DNA from: a virus
Length of the DNA: 64,000 nt
Virus record (IMG/VR): IMGVR_UViG_3300035228_001973
Location: 55,042 to 119,041 of that record
Direction: 5' to 3' (one strand)
Part shown: one piece after another, positions 8,236 through 16,495 of the stretch
How positions within the stretch are numbered: the first letter of the stretch is position 1
Layout: each line of letters begins with the position of its first letter
Translations under genes and position numbers: made by a program
Notes under the pieces: generated by a model
Told to the model about the DNA's origin: nothing
Databases searched by the model: none
The model's input: only the letters and a program-made list of their open reading frames with translations

Positions 8236-8827
8236 TTTCTATTTTTTTTATAAACTCTTCAAAGTTAAAAGATGGATTTAAATCGGTTCGTTCTCTATAG
8301 TAATTACTGTAAGACGCTATACCATGAAATTTCTCAATCTTATCCACTTTAACATTATGACCAATAAAGGTCGTAGGTATATTGAAGTCAGCACATAACT
8401 GATTAACTAATACAGATAAAGTTTCAATTTGTTTATCAGTGTAAGGTTGCCAAAAAAAGTAACCTCTCCACTTCCTCTCATATATCCTATCTTTATAAAT
8501 ATTACCAATCCAGTTAATGTAACCACCAACTAATGGGTTTTTACGTAACCACCCTAAATTTTCTAATGATATGACTATTGTAGATTTATTATGGGACTTC
8601 ACATCCATATAATTACTATAGGTTTCAGGTGGTATAATTTCATGTACCTCACCCTCTCTTGAAATCACATAATGAGGTAATTTATTATATTTACCACTCA
8701 TTCGATATCTAAGACCATTTAAATAATCTTTAGCGTTACGACCCGTATGTGTTAATAGTATTTGTTTCTTTTTTTTATAATTACCAATAGGTTTAAGTCC
8801 TATCAGTTTTTGAATTTTCACCGCCAT
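8228..8827 (-). CDS. N-acetylmuramoyl-L-alanine amidase endolysin (Amidase_2 type)
   Basis: 199 residues. The fold markers are ILLTHTGR (H27), HYVISREGEVHEIIP, IVISLEN, FIGHN (H157) and FHGI...ERTDLNP (H168, D182). The expected zinc ligands of a T7-lysozyme/PGRP-type amidase can be placed at the first His, a C-terminal His and the RTD. It would cut the amide between MurNAc and the stem peptide for host lysis. No signal peptide. It overlaps the upstream membrane protein gene by 35 bases. Confidence 0.82.
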   Translation of the reverse strand: MAVKIQKLIGLKPIGNYKKKKQILLTHTGRNAKDYLNGLRYRMSGKYNKLPHYVISREGEVHEIIPPETYSNYMDVKSHNKSTIVISLENLGWLRKNPLVGGYINWIGNIYKDRIYERKWRGYFFWQPYTDKQIETLSVLVNQLCADFNIPTTFIGHNVKVDKIEKFHGIASYSNYYRERTDLNPSFNFEEFIKKIENE

Positions 8828-9998
8828 CTCTCCTTCTATATGTTAGAATACGTTTATTTGGTTGTGGAGTGACTTTATTATTCTCTTTTTTTTCTATATT
8901 CTCTGATTGTTCTTCTACGTCACTTTCCAAATCAATCACTTGTGATAATTTATCAATTTTTTTCAATAAATCATCAGTTATCACCATACTTTTTTCATTT
9001 TCAGTCTCTTTGGTGTCTATTTTACCTAATTCTTTTTCTAATCTACTTAATAATTCGTCAGAAACCTCTAAAGGTTTGGGTTCATCACTAAGTAATTCTT
9101 TTTCAATTTTACCCGCCTCTTTTGATATATCTATGGGGTCACCTGCTAAATTATCTTTTTCTGTATCCTCATTTTCATTTTTACCTTTTAATTGATTAAA
9201 CATGAAATTAGATGCAATTACTAATGAAATCGCTAATGGGTCAAATACAAAGATAATAATTAACAAAAGTACGTTAATTATAATATTCATAGGTTTACCT
9301 GTTAATTCACTTAAATATTTTAAAGGACCTAATTCACTTGCTATTTCAGCACTACTCTCAGTATCTAAAATTTTAATATCGATACCGTTAATTGAATCGG
9401 TAGCGGTCTCTAACCTAATAGATATTTTATCCCTTTGTGTCACCGCAGTATTTAGCTCATTTTGTAATGCCTTTCTTGTACTTGAAGAAGTTGTGGTAAT
9501 TATTTGACCCGTTTCTTTATCTTTATATTGGATAACATTGTTAGATAAACCATCCCTAAGACTTGAAATACTTTTATCTAAGACCCCCTTTTCAGTCATT
9601 AAGTAATCTCTACTATCTATAAATCTATTTTTTCTAAGTTCTAAAACTTCAACTCTCTTATCAACAATACCCGACTTAGTCGCCGTCTCTTGATATGCCG
9701 CGGATAAGAATCCATAGATACCAGCAGAAGTAATAAGTACTAATATTATTGTAGCCAAAGTTAAGTAGAACCTTAACAATTTATTAATCTTACCCCAATA
9801 TTGGTATAATAGTGACGCGATAACTAATTTAGAAATTTCTAATGATGACGCCATTACTATAACCTCAAAGGTTGCTCCCGCAAATAACTTACTAAGTCCT
9901 GATACCGAATAAAACGCAGCAGAAACACTCACAGACAACGCCGAGAGTGCCACTACAGTGGGGAAAATACGTTTTTTAATTTCTTTTAAAATACCCAT
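8793..9998 (-). CDS. multi-pass membrane protein with internal coiled coil
   Basis: 401 residues. There are three hydrophobic segments in the first 110 residues (VVALSALSVSVSAAFYSVSG, FEVIVMASSLEISKLVIASL, FYLTLATIILVLITSAGIYG). A hydrophilic helical region (about 115-235) follows, then a fourth membrane helix (NVLLLIIIFVFDPLAISLVI) and a long charged cytoplasmic tail. It is the first gene of the lysis-linked run and has a TATTTATA box upstream. A holin-like role is possible, but it is larger than usual holins. I recall similar unassigned membrane proteins in T4-like marine phages. Confidence 0.65.
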   Translation of the reverse strand: MGILKEIKKRIFPTVVALSALSVSVSAAFYSVSGLSKLFAGATFEVIVMASSLEISKLVIASLLYQYWGKINKLLRFYLTLATIILVLITSAGIYGFLSAAYQETATKSGIVDKRVEVLELRKNRFIDSRDYLMTEKGVLDKSISSLRDGLSNNVIQYKDKETGQIITTTSSSTRKALQNELNTAVTQRDKISIRLETATDSINGIDIKILDTESSAEIASELGPLKYLSELTGKPMNIIINVLLLIIIFVFDPLAISLVIASNFMFNQLKGKNENEDTEKDNLAGDPIDISKEAGKIEKELLSDEPKPLEVSDELLSRLEKELGKIDTKETENEKSMVITDDLLKKIDKLSQVIDLESDVEEQSENIEKKENNKVTPQPNKRILTYRRRDGGENSKTDRT

Positions 9999-10016
9999 AA
10001 AGTGATTTTAGTTATC

Positions 10017-10024
10017 TATAAATA
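10017..10024 (-). promoter_or_regulatory. TATTTATA box upstream of lysis-linked run
   Basis: Minus strand ACTATTTATAGATAAC, 18 bases before ATG 9998. Confidence 0.45.
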
Positions 10025-10034
10025 GTTAAAAGTC

Positions 10035-10844
10035 CTATAAGTAATCAAATAAAGTAGAGCTTTCGTTACGTAATTTACGTAAAGCCTTTTCTTTAATTTG
10101 TCTAACTCTTTCTTTAGTTAGACTAAAATCACCCCCAATATCTTCAAGTGTTCTTGGTGTGCCTGTTAACCCGTAATACTCTTCAACAATATTTCTTTCT
10201 CGGTCATCAAGTACTGACATAATACCAAATAACCTATGTTTTAACTCATCTGCCGTGTTAAAACCTTCATCGGGTTGTACTGAGTCCACATTCTCAAGTA
10301 AATCAATTAGAGTGTCCCCCTCATCATTAATAAAGTTATCTACTGACGTTGTTTTGGGTAGACTTGTAAATTTAGAATCTAATTCAGTATTTGTCTTTTG
10401 AGCGACTTTTTTAGCTTTATATAAATCTTGAACAACATTAACAGGTAATCTAATCGTCCTTGAGTTTTCATTAAGAGATTGTAAAATAGATTGTTTAATC
10501 CACCAAACAGCATATGATATAAATCTGAGTTTTTTTGTCCAATCAAAATTTTTGATTGCCTTCATTAAACCGTAGTTACCCTCAGCAATTAAATCTGACA
10601 TATCTAACCCTTGATTTTGATATTGTTTTGCGACCGTAATAACAAACCTAAGATTACCTTCTAACAATTCTTTATGAATTTCGTCTCTTTGTTTTTGTGT
10701 ACAGTCATTCGAACACATTATATTCGATAATTCTTTTTCTCTTTCGGGAGTCATGACATCGATTTGTCTTAAGTCTTTTAAGTACATTTGAATGTCATCT
10801 TGATTTAATGTGTACATACTGTTGTTGTCTCTAATTTCTCGCAT
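10035..10844 (-). CDS. sigma-70 family RNA polymerase sigma factor
   Basis: 269 residues. Region 1.2-like start (LNQDDIQMYLKDLRQIDVM); region 2 LEGNLRFVITVAKQYQNQGL with LIAEGNYGLMKAI and FISYAVWWIKQSILQ (core binding and -10 recognition); region 3 NENSRTIRLPVNVVQDL; region 4 LEDIGGDFSLTKERVRQIKE (HTH for -35). All regions are intact, closer to group 1/2 bacterial sigmas than to T4 gp55. It probably redirects host RNA polymerase to phage promoters. The start overlaps the upstream gene by 14 bases. Confidence 0.93.
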   Translation of the reverse strand: MREIRDNNSMYTLNQDDIQMYLKDLRQIDVMTPEREKELSNIMCSNDCTQKQRDEIHKELLEGNLRFVITVAKQYQNQGLDMSDLIAEGNYGLMKAIKNFDWTKKLRFISYAVWWIKQSILQSLNENSRTIRLPVNVVQDLYKAKKVAQKTNTELDSKFTSLPKTTSVDNFINDEGDTLIDLLENVDSVQPDEGFNTADELKHRLFGIMSVLDDRERNIVEEYYGLTGTPRTLEDIGGDFSLTKERVRQIKEKALRKLRNESSTLFDYL

Positions 10845-11421
10845 ATTCGTCTAATATTTGTTTTTCGTATTTAGTTAATTTATCCACACCACTTTCTTTA
10901 ACCTTTTCAAGTAATTCATCTAATGTTGGTTTTACAAAGGTAACATTTTTTTTCAATTTAAGCCCATTTATTAAAGAATCTTCTTCATTGTAAAACATAT
11001 TATCAATTTCATCTTTATCAAAATTCTTCATACTATTCTGTAAGAAGTAATCCATAATCTTTAACATCTCATCATCATCCTGTTTATTAGGCATTTTTTC
11101 ATATTGCATATTTTCCGTTTCTAAATCAAATAAATTCAATTTTAACGTATCATCAATATGTACCGCCATTTTATTAGGATGTTCAAATAAATACCACTGG
11201 TCGACAATTAATCCTATAGTACTGTCAATAAATTCTCTTAAATCCTCAAATTTTATATTTGATTCGAAATTACAGACCACATGAGTATCAGTATGGTTGT
11301 ATTTGAGATACTTTGAGGAACTTACTGGTGATAATTGTAACGGTATATCTTTTAGGATTGTTGAACCCTTTTCGAACTCCGAAAAAATAAACAACATATA
11401 AGGTTTAGACTTTTCTTGCAT
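10831..11421 (-). CDS. hypothetical protein in operon with the sigma factor
   Basis: 196 residues from ATG 11421 (MQEKSKPYMLFIF). Upstream in-frame codons run across the divergent promoter region, so I reject the longer frame. The N-terminal alpha/beta domain is about 100 residues. The C-terminus (TLDELLEKVKESGVDKLTK then YEKQILDEY) resembles the short helical tail found at the end of many Bacteroidota rhomboid proteins. Unknown function; co-transcribed with the sigma gene, so a regulatory partner is possible. Confidence 0.6.
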   Translation of the reverse strand: MQEKSKPYMLFIFSEFEKGSTILKDIPLQLSPVSSSKYLKYNHTDTHVVCNFESNIKFEDLREFIDSTIGLIVDQWYLFEHPNKMAVHIDDTLKLNLFDLETENMQYEKMPNKQDDDEMLKIMDYFLQNSMKNFDKDEIDNMFYNEEDSLINGLKLKKNVTFVKPTLDELLEKVKESGVDKLTKYEKQILDEYARN

Positions 11422-11447
11422 ATTACACTTTTTTTTAATTCTAATTA

Positions 11448-11455
11448 TATTTATA
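11448..11455 (+). promoter_or_regulatory. TATTTATA box in divergent intergenic region
   Basis: Plus strand ATTATATTTATAAG, 17 bases before ATG 11473. The 51-base gap also serves the divergent 11421 gene. Confidence 0.45.
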
Positions 11456-11472
11456 AGAAAAAACAAATTATT

Positions 11473-12330
11473 ATGAAAAAACTTGTCATTCCTGAATCTG
11501 AGCTTACAAATATAATACAAAAAGCCGTAGAAAAAAAACTTATTGAACAAGATTTTACTATCGAACCTCAAATAAGTAAAACACCAAGAGAAACTGAATT
11601 AGAAAATGTGTTTGGTAAATACAGTGGCGAGATACCCGCTGATATTGTTAGATATATGAGAAAAAACCCTAAGGTTGTTATAAACCGTTTATTAGATATC
11701 TACGGACCCAAGATGTTAGAATATATGACCGATATGGTTATTGATGATGAAACAGAACCAATTAATGAAGATTCCGCAGATGAAAATAAAGATGGTATCA
11801 TAAGTCCTGATGAACTTTATAGACATTTTGATTTAGATAAAGATGGTGTGGTAACAATGGAAGACTACGCGGCTCATGTAGATTTTCATTGTGAAAATCC
11901 AGATTTACTTCAACCTTACAGAGAAACTGAAGAATATATAAGTAAGATGGATGATGAACGTGACGACTTTGTTGATTTTTTTAACTCGTTAGAAGGTGTA
12001 GATTTTCATAATAATATAGTTTCAGAACAATTTGATGAAGACGAAGAAGAGGAGTTTATTAAATACCCTGTAGATGATTTTGACTTTGATATGGACGAAT
12101 CTGACATTACTGACATTTACAACCACAAAGGACCCTTAAGAAGGTTTAGAGGGTCTATCTATGTTGATGATATGGTTCCTGAGACGGATGATAAAGAATA
12201 TGATAGAGCAGTCGCTAAAAAAATGTTAGAGTTTTACAGAGGTCAAATTAAAAATAGAGAAACTTATGTTGGTGGTGTTGGATTTAAACAAAGAAGTTTA
12301 TTAGACCCCTACGACAATATGGACTTCTAA
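11473..12330 (+). CDS. EF-hand calcium-binding protein, acidic
   Basis: 285 residues from ATG 11473 (MKKLVIPESELTNIIQKAVE). An earlier in-frame ATG would extend through the promoter region, so it is rejected. Two canonical EF-hand loops are visible: D103-x-N105-x-D107-G ... E114, and D120-x-D122-x-D124-G ... D131. The rest is very acidic. The family binds Ca2+. EF-hands are uncommon in phages, and this protein may be a virion or assembly protein. Its N-terminal helix motif resembles one in the 4473-5549 product. Confidence 0.75.
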   Translation: MKKLVIPESELTNIIQKAVEKKLIEQDFTIEPQISKTPRETELENVFGKYSGEIPADIVRYMRKNPKVVINRLLDIYGPKMLEYMTDMVIDDETEPINEDSADENKDGIISPDELYRHFDLDKDGVVTMEDYAAHVDFHCENPDLLQPYRETEEYISKMDDERDDFVDFFNSLEGVDFHNNIVSEQFDEDEEEEFIKYPVDDFDFDMDESDITDIYNHKGPLRRFRGSIYVDDMVPETDDKEYDRAVAKKMLEFYRGQIKNRETYVGGVGFKQRSLLDPYDNMDF

Positions 12331-12349
12331 ACCCATATATATATAAATT

Positions 12350-12377
12350 AAAAACCCACCGATTGGTGGGTTTTTTT
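12350..12377. terminator. bidirectional rho-independent terminator
   Basis: AACCCACC-GATT-GGTGGGTT with A-run before and T-run after, between the convergent genes ending at 12330 (+) and 12383 (-). Confidence 0.85.
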
Positions 12378-12382
12378 ATGGT

Positions 12383-12847
12383 TTAAACCATTTGAAGAGT
12401 TATGTTTTTAAAACTATCAACTAACACTCCGTAAGCAGGGTCGGCCCATGTTTTAGAACCGATTGATTTCCAGTGATTATGGTCAGCCATCTTAGGAAAA
12501 CCAGAGTGGATATCTCCAACCGTTAAATTCTCGATAATAACTTTATCAATTATGTAGAATTTACTAGCTTTCATAGCTAAGACCGTTTGATAGTTACCGT
12601 ATTGGTTTTTTACTTCAAGGGTATGTAGTCGATTCTTTTCCCATCGAGTGGCAATCTGTGAAAGTTTACCTTTACCCTCTGAAATCGTTAGAAACCCTGC
12701 AACACACTTAGTGATTGCTCTGTACTCATACTCAGTTTCAGAATCAAAGCCATTATCATTTACCATGAATTTACACATTTTACCGTTAACTGATTGTTCT
12801 ACTGAAAACCCTTTACCCATTACGTTGTCATACTTTTTAATATACAT
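12383..12847 (-). CDS. hypothetical protein
   Basis: 154 residues, predicted beta-rich with no membrane segment (KGFSVEQSVNGKMCKFMVND; ITKCVAGFLTISEGKGKL). It has a purine-rich GGAAAG ribosome site 3 bases before ATG, unlike most genes here, and a host-type -7 box (TATATTTG) upstream. Probably expressed early from host RNA polymerase. No family recognised. Confidence 0.6.
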   Translation of the reverse strand: MYIKKYDNVMGKGFSVEQSVNGKMCKFMVNDNGFDSETEYEYRAITKCVAGFLTISEGKGKLSQIATRWEKNRLHTLEVKNQYGNYQTVLAMKASKFYIIDKVIIENLTVGDIHSGFPKMADHNHWKSIGSKTWADPAYGVLVDSFKNITLQMV

Positions 12848-12886
12848 ATCTTTCCTTTTTTATATTGTTAAACCCTTATTGTTCTA

Positions 12887-12894
12887 CAAATATA
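12887..12894 (-). promoter_or_regulatory. host-type -7 element TATATTTG
   Basis: Minus-strand TATATTTG about 40 bases before ATG 12847. The -33 region at the right spacing is only T-rich, without a clear TTTG. Confidence 0.45.
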
Positions 12895-12927
12895 CGGCGG
12901 ATTTGTCTATAAAAAAAATATTTAACA

Positions 12928-13089
12928 CTATATCTTCACAACTTCGCTAAATTTTACTGGTTTTGTCAATACCGTACCTATACTAAAATTTTGTTTTAAA
13001 ATTAAACCATCTTCTCTAACTTCCTGAATAAAGTATGTCGAATCTAACCAACTAACCATCTCACCAATTACAAACATGTCACCACTCAT
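12928..13089 (-). CDS. 53-residue hypothetical protein
   Basis: ATG 13089 to TAG 12928. MSGDMFVIGEMVSWLDSTYF then a short beta-rich stretch (LKQNFSIGTVLTKPVKF), compatible with a small SH3-like barrel. Starts 4 bases after the stop of the cysteine-peptidase-like gene and so is probably in its operon. No family recognised. Confidence 0.5.
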   Translation of the reverse strand: MSGDMFVIGEMVSWLDSTYFIQEVREDGLILKQNFSIGTVLTKPVKFSEVVKI

Positions 13090-13093
13090 ATAA

Positions 13094-13645
13094 TCACTGA
13101 CACTTAATTACGTAATGTACTTGTCTACGAAAACCATTGTACTGCTCATCTGAATTACCGTAAAGAATACCATCTACCAAAGCTAATGCGTGTCCCTTAA
13201 CAATCATAAAGTAATTACCCTTTGGGTGTTGTTCCATAAAAGACTTAACTGTATACCCCGTTTCTTTTTTATATTTAGGGTTGGTAAGTTTTTTTCTACC
13301 TCCGAAAGACCTTGTCGGGTGATAACCCATAAGCCTCATTCTCTTACCATTTTTTTGCTTACCTAAAATATTTTCAAGATAAACCGAAGTATGAGTTCCA
13401 TTACGATTTACTCTATTAAATTTGTCCGACACGAATTTGTGAGCCTTATCGTAAGATAAATCTAATGACATCATAAACGCTCTAACAACACAATCATTAC
13501 GTTCAGACTTCGCCACTTTACTTTGTGATTTAGCAATAACGTTAGAATCCCTGAAATAATCGTCTTTGATTTTTTTTCTAGTTACCTCACCACCCCAAAG
13601 AGTTTCAACTGTAGTTGTTTCAATTATGTCGTATTTTTTTGTCAT
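13094..13645 (-). CDS. papain-like cysteine-peptidase-fold protein
   Basis: 183 residues. Residues 48-56 ERNDCVVRA place Cys52 at the start of a helix, and residues 149-160 VKGHALALVDGI place His152 in a strand with D158 or N164 as third residue. This Cys...His layout with GHA(L/V)A is typical of papain-fold peptidases (C39/NlpC-like). The substrate is unknown: host protein, virion protein or peptidoglycan are all possible. It has a good host-type promoter and a GAGGAA ribosome site, which suggests early expression. Confidence 0.6.
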   Translation of the reverse strand: MTKKYDIIETTTVETLWGGEVTRKKIKDDYFRDSNVIAKSQSKVAKSERNDCVVRAFMMSLDLSYDKAHKFVSDKFNRVNRNGTHTSVYLENILGKQKNGKRMRLMGYHPTRSFGGRKKLTNPKYKKETGYTVKSFMEQHPKGNYFMIVKGHALALVDGILYGNSDEQYNGFRRQVHYVIKCQ

Positions 13646-13663
13646 ATTTCCTCGTTTGTTTTA

Positions 13664-13694
13664 CAAATATACAACAATAATTCTATTCTACAAA
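13664..13694 (-). promoter_or_regulatory. Bacteroidota-type promoter for peptidase-like gene
   Basis: Minus strand TTTG (13691-13694), 19 bases, TATATTTG (13664-13671), 18 bases before ATG 13645. Same spacing as the methylase promoter. Confidence 0.65.
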
Positions 13695-13705
13695 ACGTAA
13701 GAAAG

Positions 13706-14563
13706 TTATTTTACTGAATTAATATAATCCTCTATTAAATGTCTTGGTTTCCAATTTAAAATCTCCTCAGTATCAGTTTTAAATTCCTCACTAACAAATC
13801 TTTCTCCTCGTCTTTTAGGTATAAATTCCCATTCCCCAAACATCTCAGCTATCTGTATTATAGTATGATTAACACCACTTCTAAGATGCCACTCATGGTT
13901 TTTACTCTCTTCACTTATCAGCATTAACCCGTCCACAATATCACCAACATGTGTAAAATCTCTCTGTTGATTACCTGGCTCAACAACCGTTAAATTTTCC
14001 CCATTATTATATTGTCTTTCAAATATACCTATAACAGTCGCGTAATCACCATCAGTTATTTGACAAGGACCATAAACATTATAAAAATAAACAATTTCAT
14101 AATTTAAGTCGTACCACTTACCATAATTTTTGATTAATTCAACCATCTTAGCTTTAACCCAAGAATAAGGGGATAAGTTTTCATCTTCACCATCATTTCC
14201 AAACTTTGATGATGATGCCGAATAAATTAACTTACTACCCCATTGTTTACACTTTTCAATTAACTTAGATGTTGAATATAAATTAGTCTCAATAAGGTAA
14301 TCAACATCATCAAAAGATTTAACTATTCTTGAATATTCACCAAAGTGATATACGACATCGGGAATAATACCCCCACCACTATCGATGTAATCATTAACTG
14401 ATATGTCTACGTAAGTCACATTTGGCGAATCAATATGATTTTCTTTTTTACCTGTAAAATAGTTGTCAACAGAGATTACTTTATAACTAGGATACTTATT
14501 AACTATACTTTTTATTAGGTTAGAACCGACAAAACCTGCACCCCCTGTAACTAATATGTTCAT
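13706..14563 (-). CDS. NAD-dependent sugar-nucleotide epimerase/dehydratase (extended SDR)
   Basis: 285 residues from ATG 14563, right after the upstream TAG. Rossmann motif NILVTGGAGFVGSNL at the N-terminus, DVVYHFGEYSR, SASSSKFG, catalytic YSWVK (Y-x3-K) and YNVYGP. This is the family of UDP-glucose 4-epimerase and GDP-mannose dehydratase; substrate not determinable. It would remodel nucleotide sugars for the glycosyltransferases encoded at 40.7-45.3 kb. Confidence 0.85.
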   Translation of the reverse strand: MNILVTGGAGFVGSNLIKSIVNKYPSYKVISVDNYFTGKKENHIDSPNVTYVDISVNDYIDSGGGIIPDVVYHFGEYSRIVKSFDDVDYLIETNLYSTSKLIEKCKQWGSKLIYSASSSKFGNDGEDENLSPYSWVKAKMVELIKNYGKWYDLNYEIVYFYNVYGPCQITDGDYATVIGIFERQYNNGENLTVVEPGNQQRDFTHVGDIVDGLMLISEESKNHEWHLRSGVNHTIIQIAEMFGEWEFIPKRRGERFVSEEFKTDTEEILNWKPRHLIEDYINSVK

Positions 14564-14564
14564 A

Positions 14565-15101
14565 CTACACTCTTTTTGAATAACCAACTATTTGGTAAAA
14601 ATCTTTTATTCCATCACAGTAATCTAAGATTAACTGCAATAAGGCTTTAAACATAAACGCACCTTCACTTTGTTTTTCACATCTAATAAATAGTTCAATA
14701 AATGTTGTTAAGGTATCCATTTGATAGTATCCGTGACCGTTTAGTTCATTGTATACTTCATCCAACTCATCTTTAACTTTTAATTCGTAATTATCTCTTT
14801 CATCAGTAGTCTTAAATGGTTCCATTTGGTCATACTTGTCTAACATATTATATACGAAACCTCTAACCAAACCTTTATTGTATTCACACTTAACAAGTAA
14901 ATCAACAATCCAATGAGTATGACTTGGGGTTCTTAATCGTTTTCCAGGTTCCCTATATTTTACAATAAAGTCTAAATCAGGGTTATCCCCTCTAAATCCT
15001 TGATAGGTGGCAATATGTGTACCATCTCTCATTTTATAATATTTTAGTGGTGGATAGTACTCGTCTGTCCCTCTTTTCTTGTATGTTAACTCTTTTACCA
15101 T
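14565..15101 (-). CDS. hypothetical protein
   Basis: 178 residues, mainly helical after residue 60 (HTHWIVDLLVKCEYNKGL; YQMDTLTTFIELFIRCE; ALLQLILDYCDGIKDFYQIV). No catalytic signature recognised. Its TAG abuts the ATG of the epimerase gene, so the two are co-translated. Confidence 0.65.
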   Translation of the reverse strand: MVKELTYKKRGTDEYYPPLKYYKMRDGTHIATYQGFRGDNPDLDFIVKYREPGKRLRTPSHTHWIVDLLVKCEYNKGLVRGFVYNMLDKYDQMEPFKTTDERDNYELKVKDELDEVYNELNGHGYYQMDTLTTFIELFIRCEKQSEGAFMFKALLQLILDYCDGIKDFYQIVGYSKRV

Positions 15102-15126
15102 TTTATTTATTTTAAATTAATATTTT

Positions 15127-15585
15127 TTAAAAATCTCCCTCCGCAACTTGAAATACGTTTAACCCATTACTTCTCCACATGTCAACCACTTTATTCCTAT
15201 CGTCAAAGACCGCAAATACATCTTCTTTATTTGTGAATAAAGTATCTAACCAACCTTGTTTCAAATCATCATCAGACATAAACTTAAATTGTTTATTATC
15301 TGGTCTCATCTTTAAAACATCAAATGGTACATTAAAATTTTCTAACCATTTTTTAGTCACATCTTTAGTAGTTTTTAATCTACCACTAAGGATAACAATT
15401 CTGAACCCACTATCTTTAAACATTTGAGCAACTTTTATAACTGGTTGATTCGGTTTATCTAAATTTATATTATTAGGGTCAAAAAATATATCCCAATCAA
15501 TTTTACCATTATCCTTAGTTGATAGTGTTCGTCTATCATCTATAAGTGCTAATGTCCCATCTAAATCAAATATAATACTTTTCAT
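15127..15585 (-). CDS. HAD-superfamily phosphatase, T4 Pnk phosphatase-like
   Basis: 152 residues. HAD motif I DLDGTLA (D7, D9), motif II ILSGR, a later Lys in the MRPDNKQFK segment, and motif IV AVFDDRN. The size and MRPD/DDR layout fit the 3'-phosphatase half of T4 polynucleotide kinase; no kinase P-loop is present. It could repair 3'-phosphate ends of RNA or DNA, or act on small phosphates. Separated by 3 bases from a 37-residue membrane peptide gene upstream. Confidence 0.8.
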   Translation of the reverse strand: MKSIIFDLDGTLALIDDRRTLSTKDNGKIDWDIFFDPNNINLDKPNQPVIKVAQMFKDSGFRIVILSGRLKTTKDVTKKWLENFNVPFDVLKMRPDNKQFKFMSDDDLKQGWLDTLFTNKEDVFAVFDDRNKVVDMWRSNGLNVFQVAEGDF

Positions 15586-15588
15586 ACT

Positions 15589-15702
15589 TTAAAACATTTT
15601 AGGTATTTGAAAACATAAGAAAGTTACATATAATAGGGCGGCTAAAATTAATACCACATCAACACTTTCAATTTTCTTAATTATTGTTTTTATATTTTTC
15701 AT
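15589..15702 (-). CDS. 37-residue single-helix membrane peptide
   Basis: ATG 15702 to TAA 15589. The basic N-terminus MKNIKTIIKKIESVD is followed by one hydrophobic helix (VVLILAALLYVTFLCFQI). An AGAGAG purine stretch precedes the ATG. Tight spacing to the HAD gene (3 bases) supports a real gene; function unknown. Confidence 0.5.
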   Translation of the reverse strand: MKNIKTIIKKIESVDVVLILAALLYVTFLCFQIPKMF

Positions 15703-15708
15703 CTCTCT

Positions 15709-15766
15709 TTGGTGTTAAAGATGTCAATCATCTTGTGCAGTTTACTTGACATCGTTGGTGTTAAAG
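15709..15766. repeat. inverted repeat nested in a direct repeat
   Basis: GATGTCAA (15720-15727) and TTGACATC (15746-15753) form an 8-bp inverted repeat with an 18-base loop. They are enclosed by a direct repeat TTGGTGTTAAAG at 15709-15720 and 15755-15766. It lies between the 15761-16000 stop and the small membrane peptide start. It could be an operator or an RNA hairpin. Confidence 0.5.
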
Positions 15767-16000
15767 GTTATCTCTTACTGAATTTTTATGTAACATTTGA
15801 CTAGTTTGAGCAATACCAAAGCTCACCCAATTATCACTATTGTTAAACTGAGCTCGGCAATGATTCATTATACCTTCTCCATCAAGTCCCCATTCTAATT
15901 GTTTCCCTGAAGCATCTGTAACTGGATGCCATTTAGTCTCCCATCCATCATGAAGGAAAGTAACCCAAGCCATTTCTTTATTTAAATCTATATTTTCCAT
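15761..16000 (-). CDS. hypothetical protein
   Basis: 79 residues, rich in Trp and His (MAWVTFLHDGWETKWHPV). No family recognised. TATCTTTG, a fair TAnnTTTG -7 box, lies 18 bases upstream (16019-16026), but no TTTG is seen at -33. Confidence 0.55.
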   Translation of the reverse strand: MENIDLNKEMAWVTFLHDGWETKWHPVTDASGKQLEWGLDGEGIMNHCRAQFNNSDNWVSFGIAQTSQMLHKNSVRDNL

Positions 16001-16041
16001 ATCTATAAGTTTAGACTACAAAGATAATAAAAAAATTTCAA

Positions 16042-16494
16042 TTAAACGTTATCATTGTAAAAAATTACCTCAACACCGCTTTCTTTAAACATTTGTAAAC
16101 TTCTTTTTGCGTGTTCGTCCCAATATTCTCTATTTCTAGTGGTGTCTTTTATCTTACAGTGTATTCTTTTAATCCCCGAACTTATTATACCTTTAGCACA
16201 ATCACTACATGGTATACCACAGGTTAAGTACATTGTACTTTCTCTTAAACTAACACCTATACGTGCCGCGTTATATATAGCGTTTCTCTCTGCGTGTTCA
16301 ATCCAATAATACTTTTCAGGTCGTTCCTGTCTTTCTTCAATATTATCATTAATACCACGAGGAAAAGAGTTATAACCTGTTGATACAATTTCATTATCTT
16401 TTCCGACAATTACTGCACCAATATGTGTCCTCTTATCCTTACTCTTTTCTTTTACCTGTTCCGCAATATTTAAAAAATATCTATCCCATTCCAT
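16042..16494 (-). CDS. dCMP deaminase
   Basis: 150 residues. Zinc site H67-A-E69 (IEHAERNAI) and P95-C96-S-D-C99 (GIPCSDCAKG), the cytidine/deoxycytidylate deaminase signature, preceded by THIGAVIV. It would convert dCMP to dUMP for dTMP synthesis, as T4 cd does. It overlaps nothing; one base separates it from the RmlB-like gene. Confidence 0.92.
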   Translation of the reverse strand: MEWDRYFLNIAEQVKEKSKDKRTHIGAVIVGKDNEIVSTGYNSFPRGINDNIEERQERPEKYYWIEHAERNAIYNAARIGVSLRESTMYLTCGIPCSDCAKGIISSGIKRIHCKIKDTTRNREYWDEHAKRSLQMFKESGVEVIFYNDNV

Positions 16495-16495
16495 T

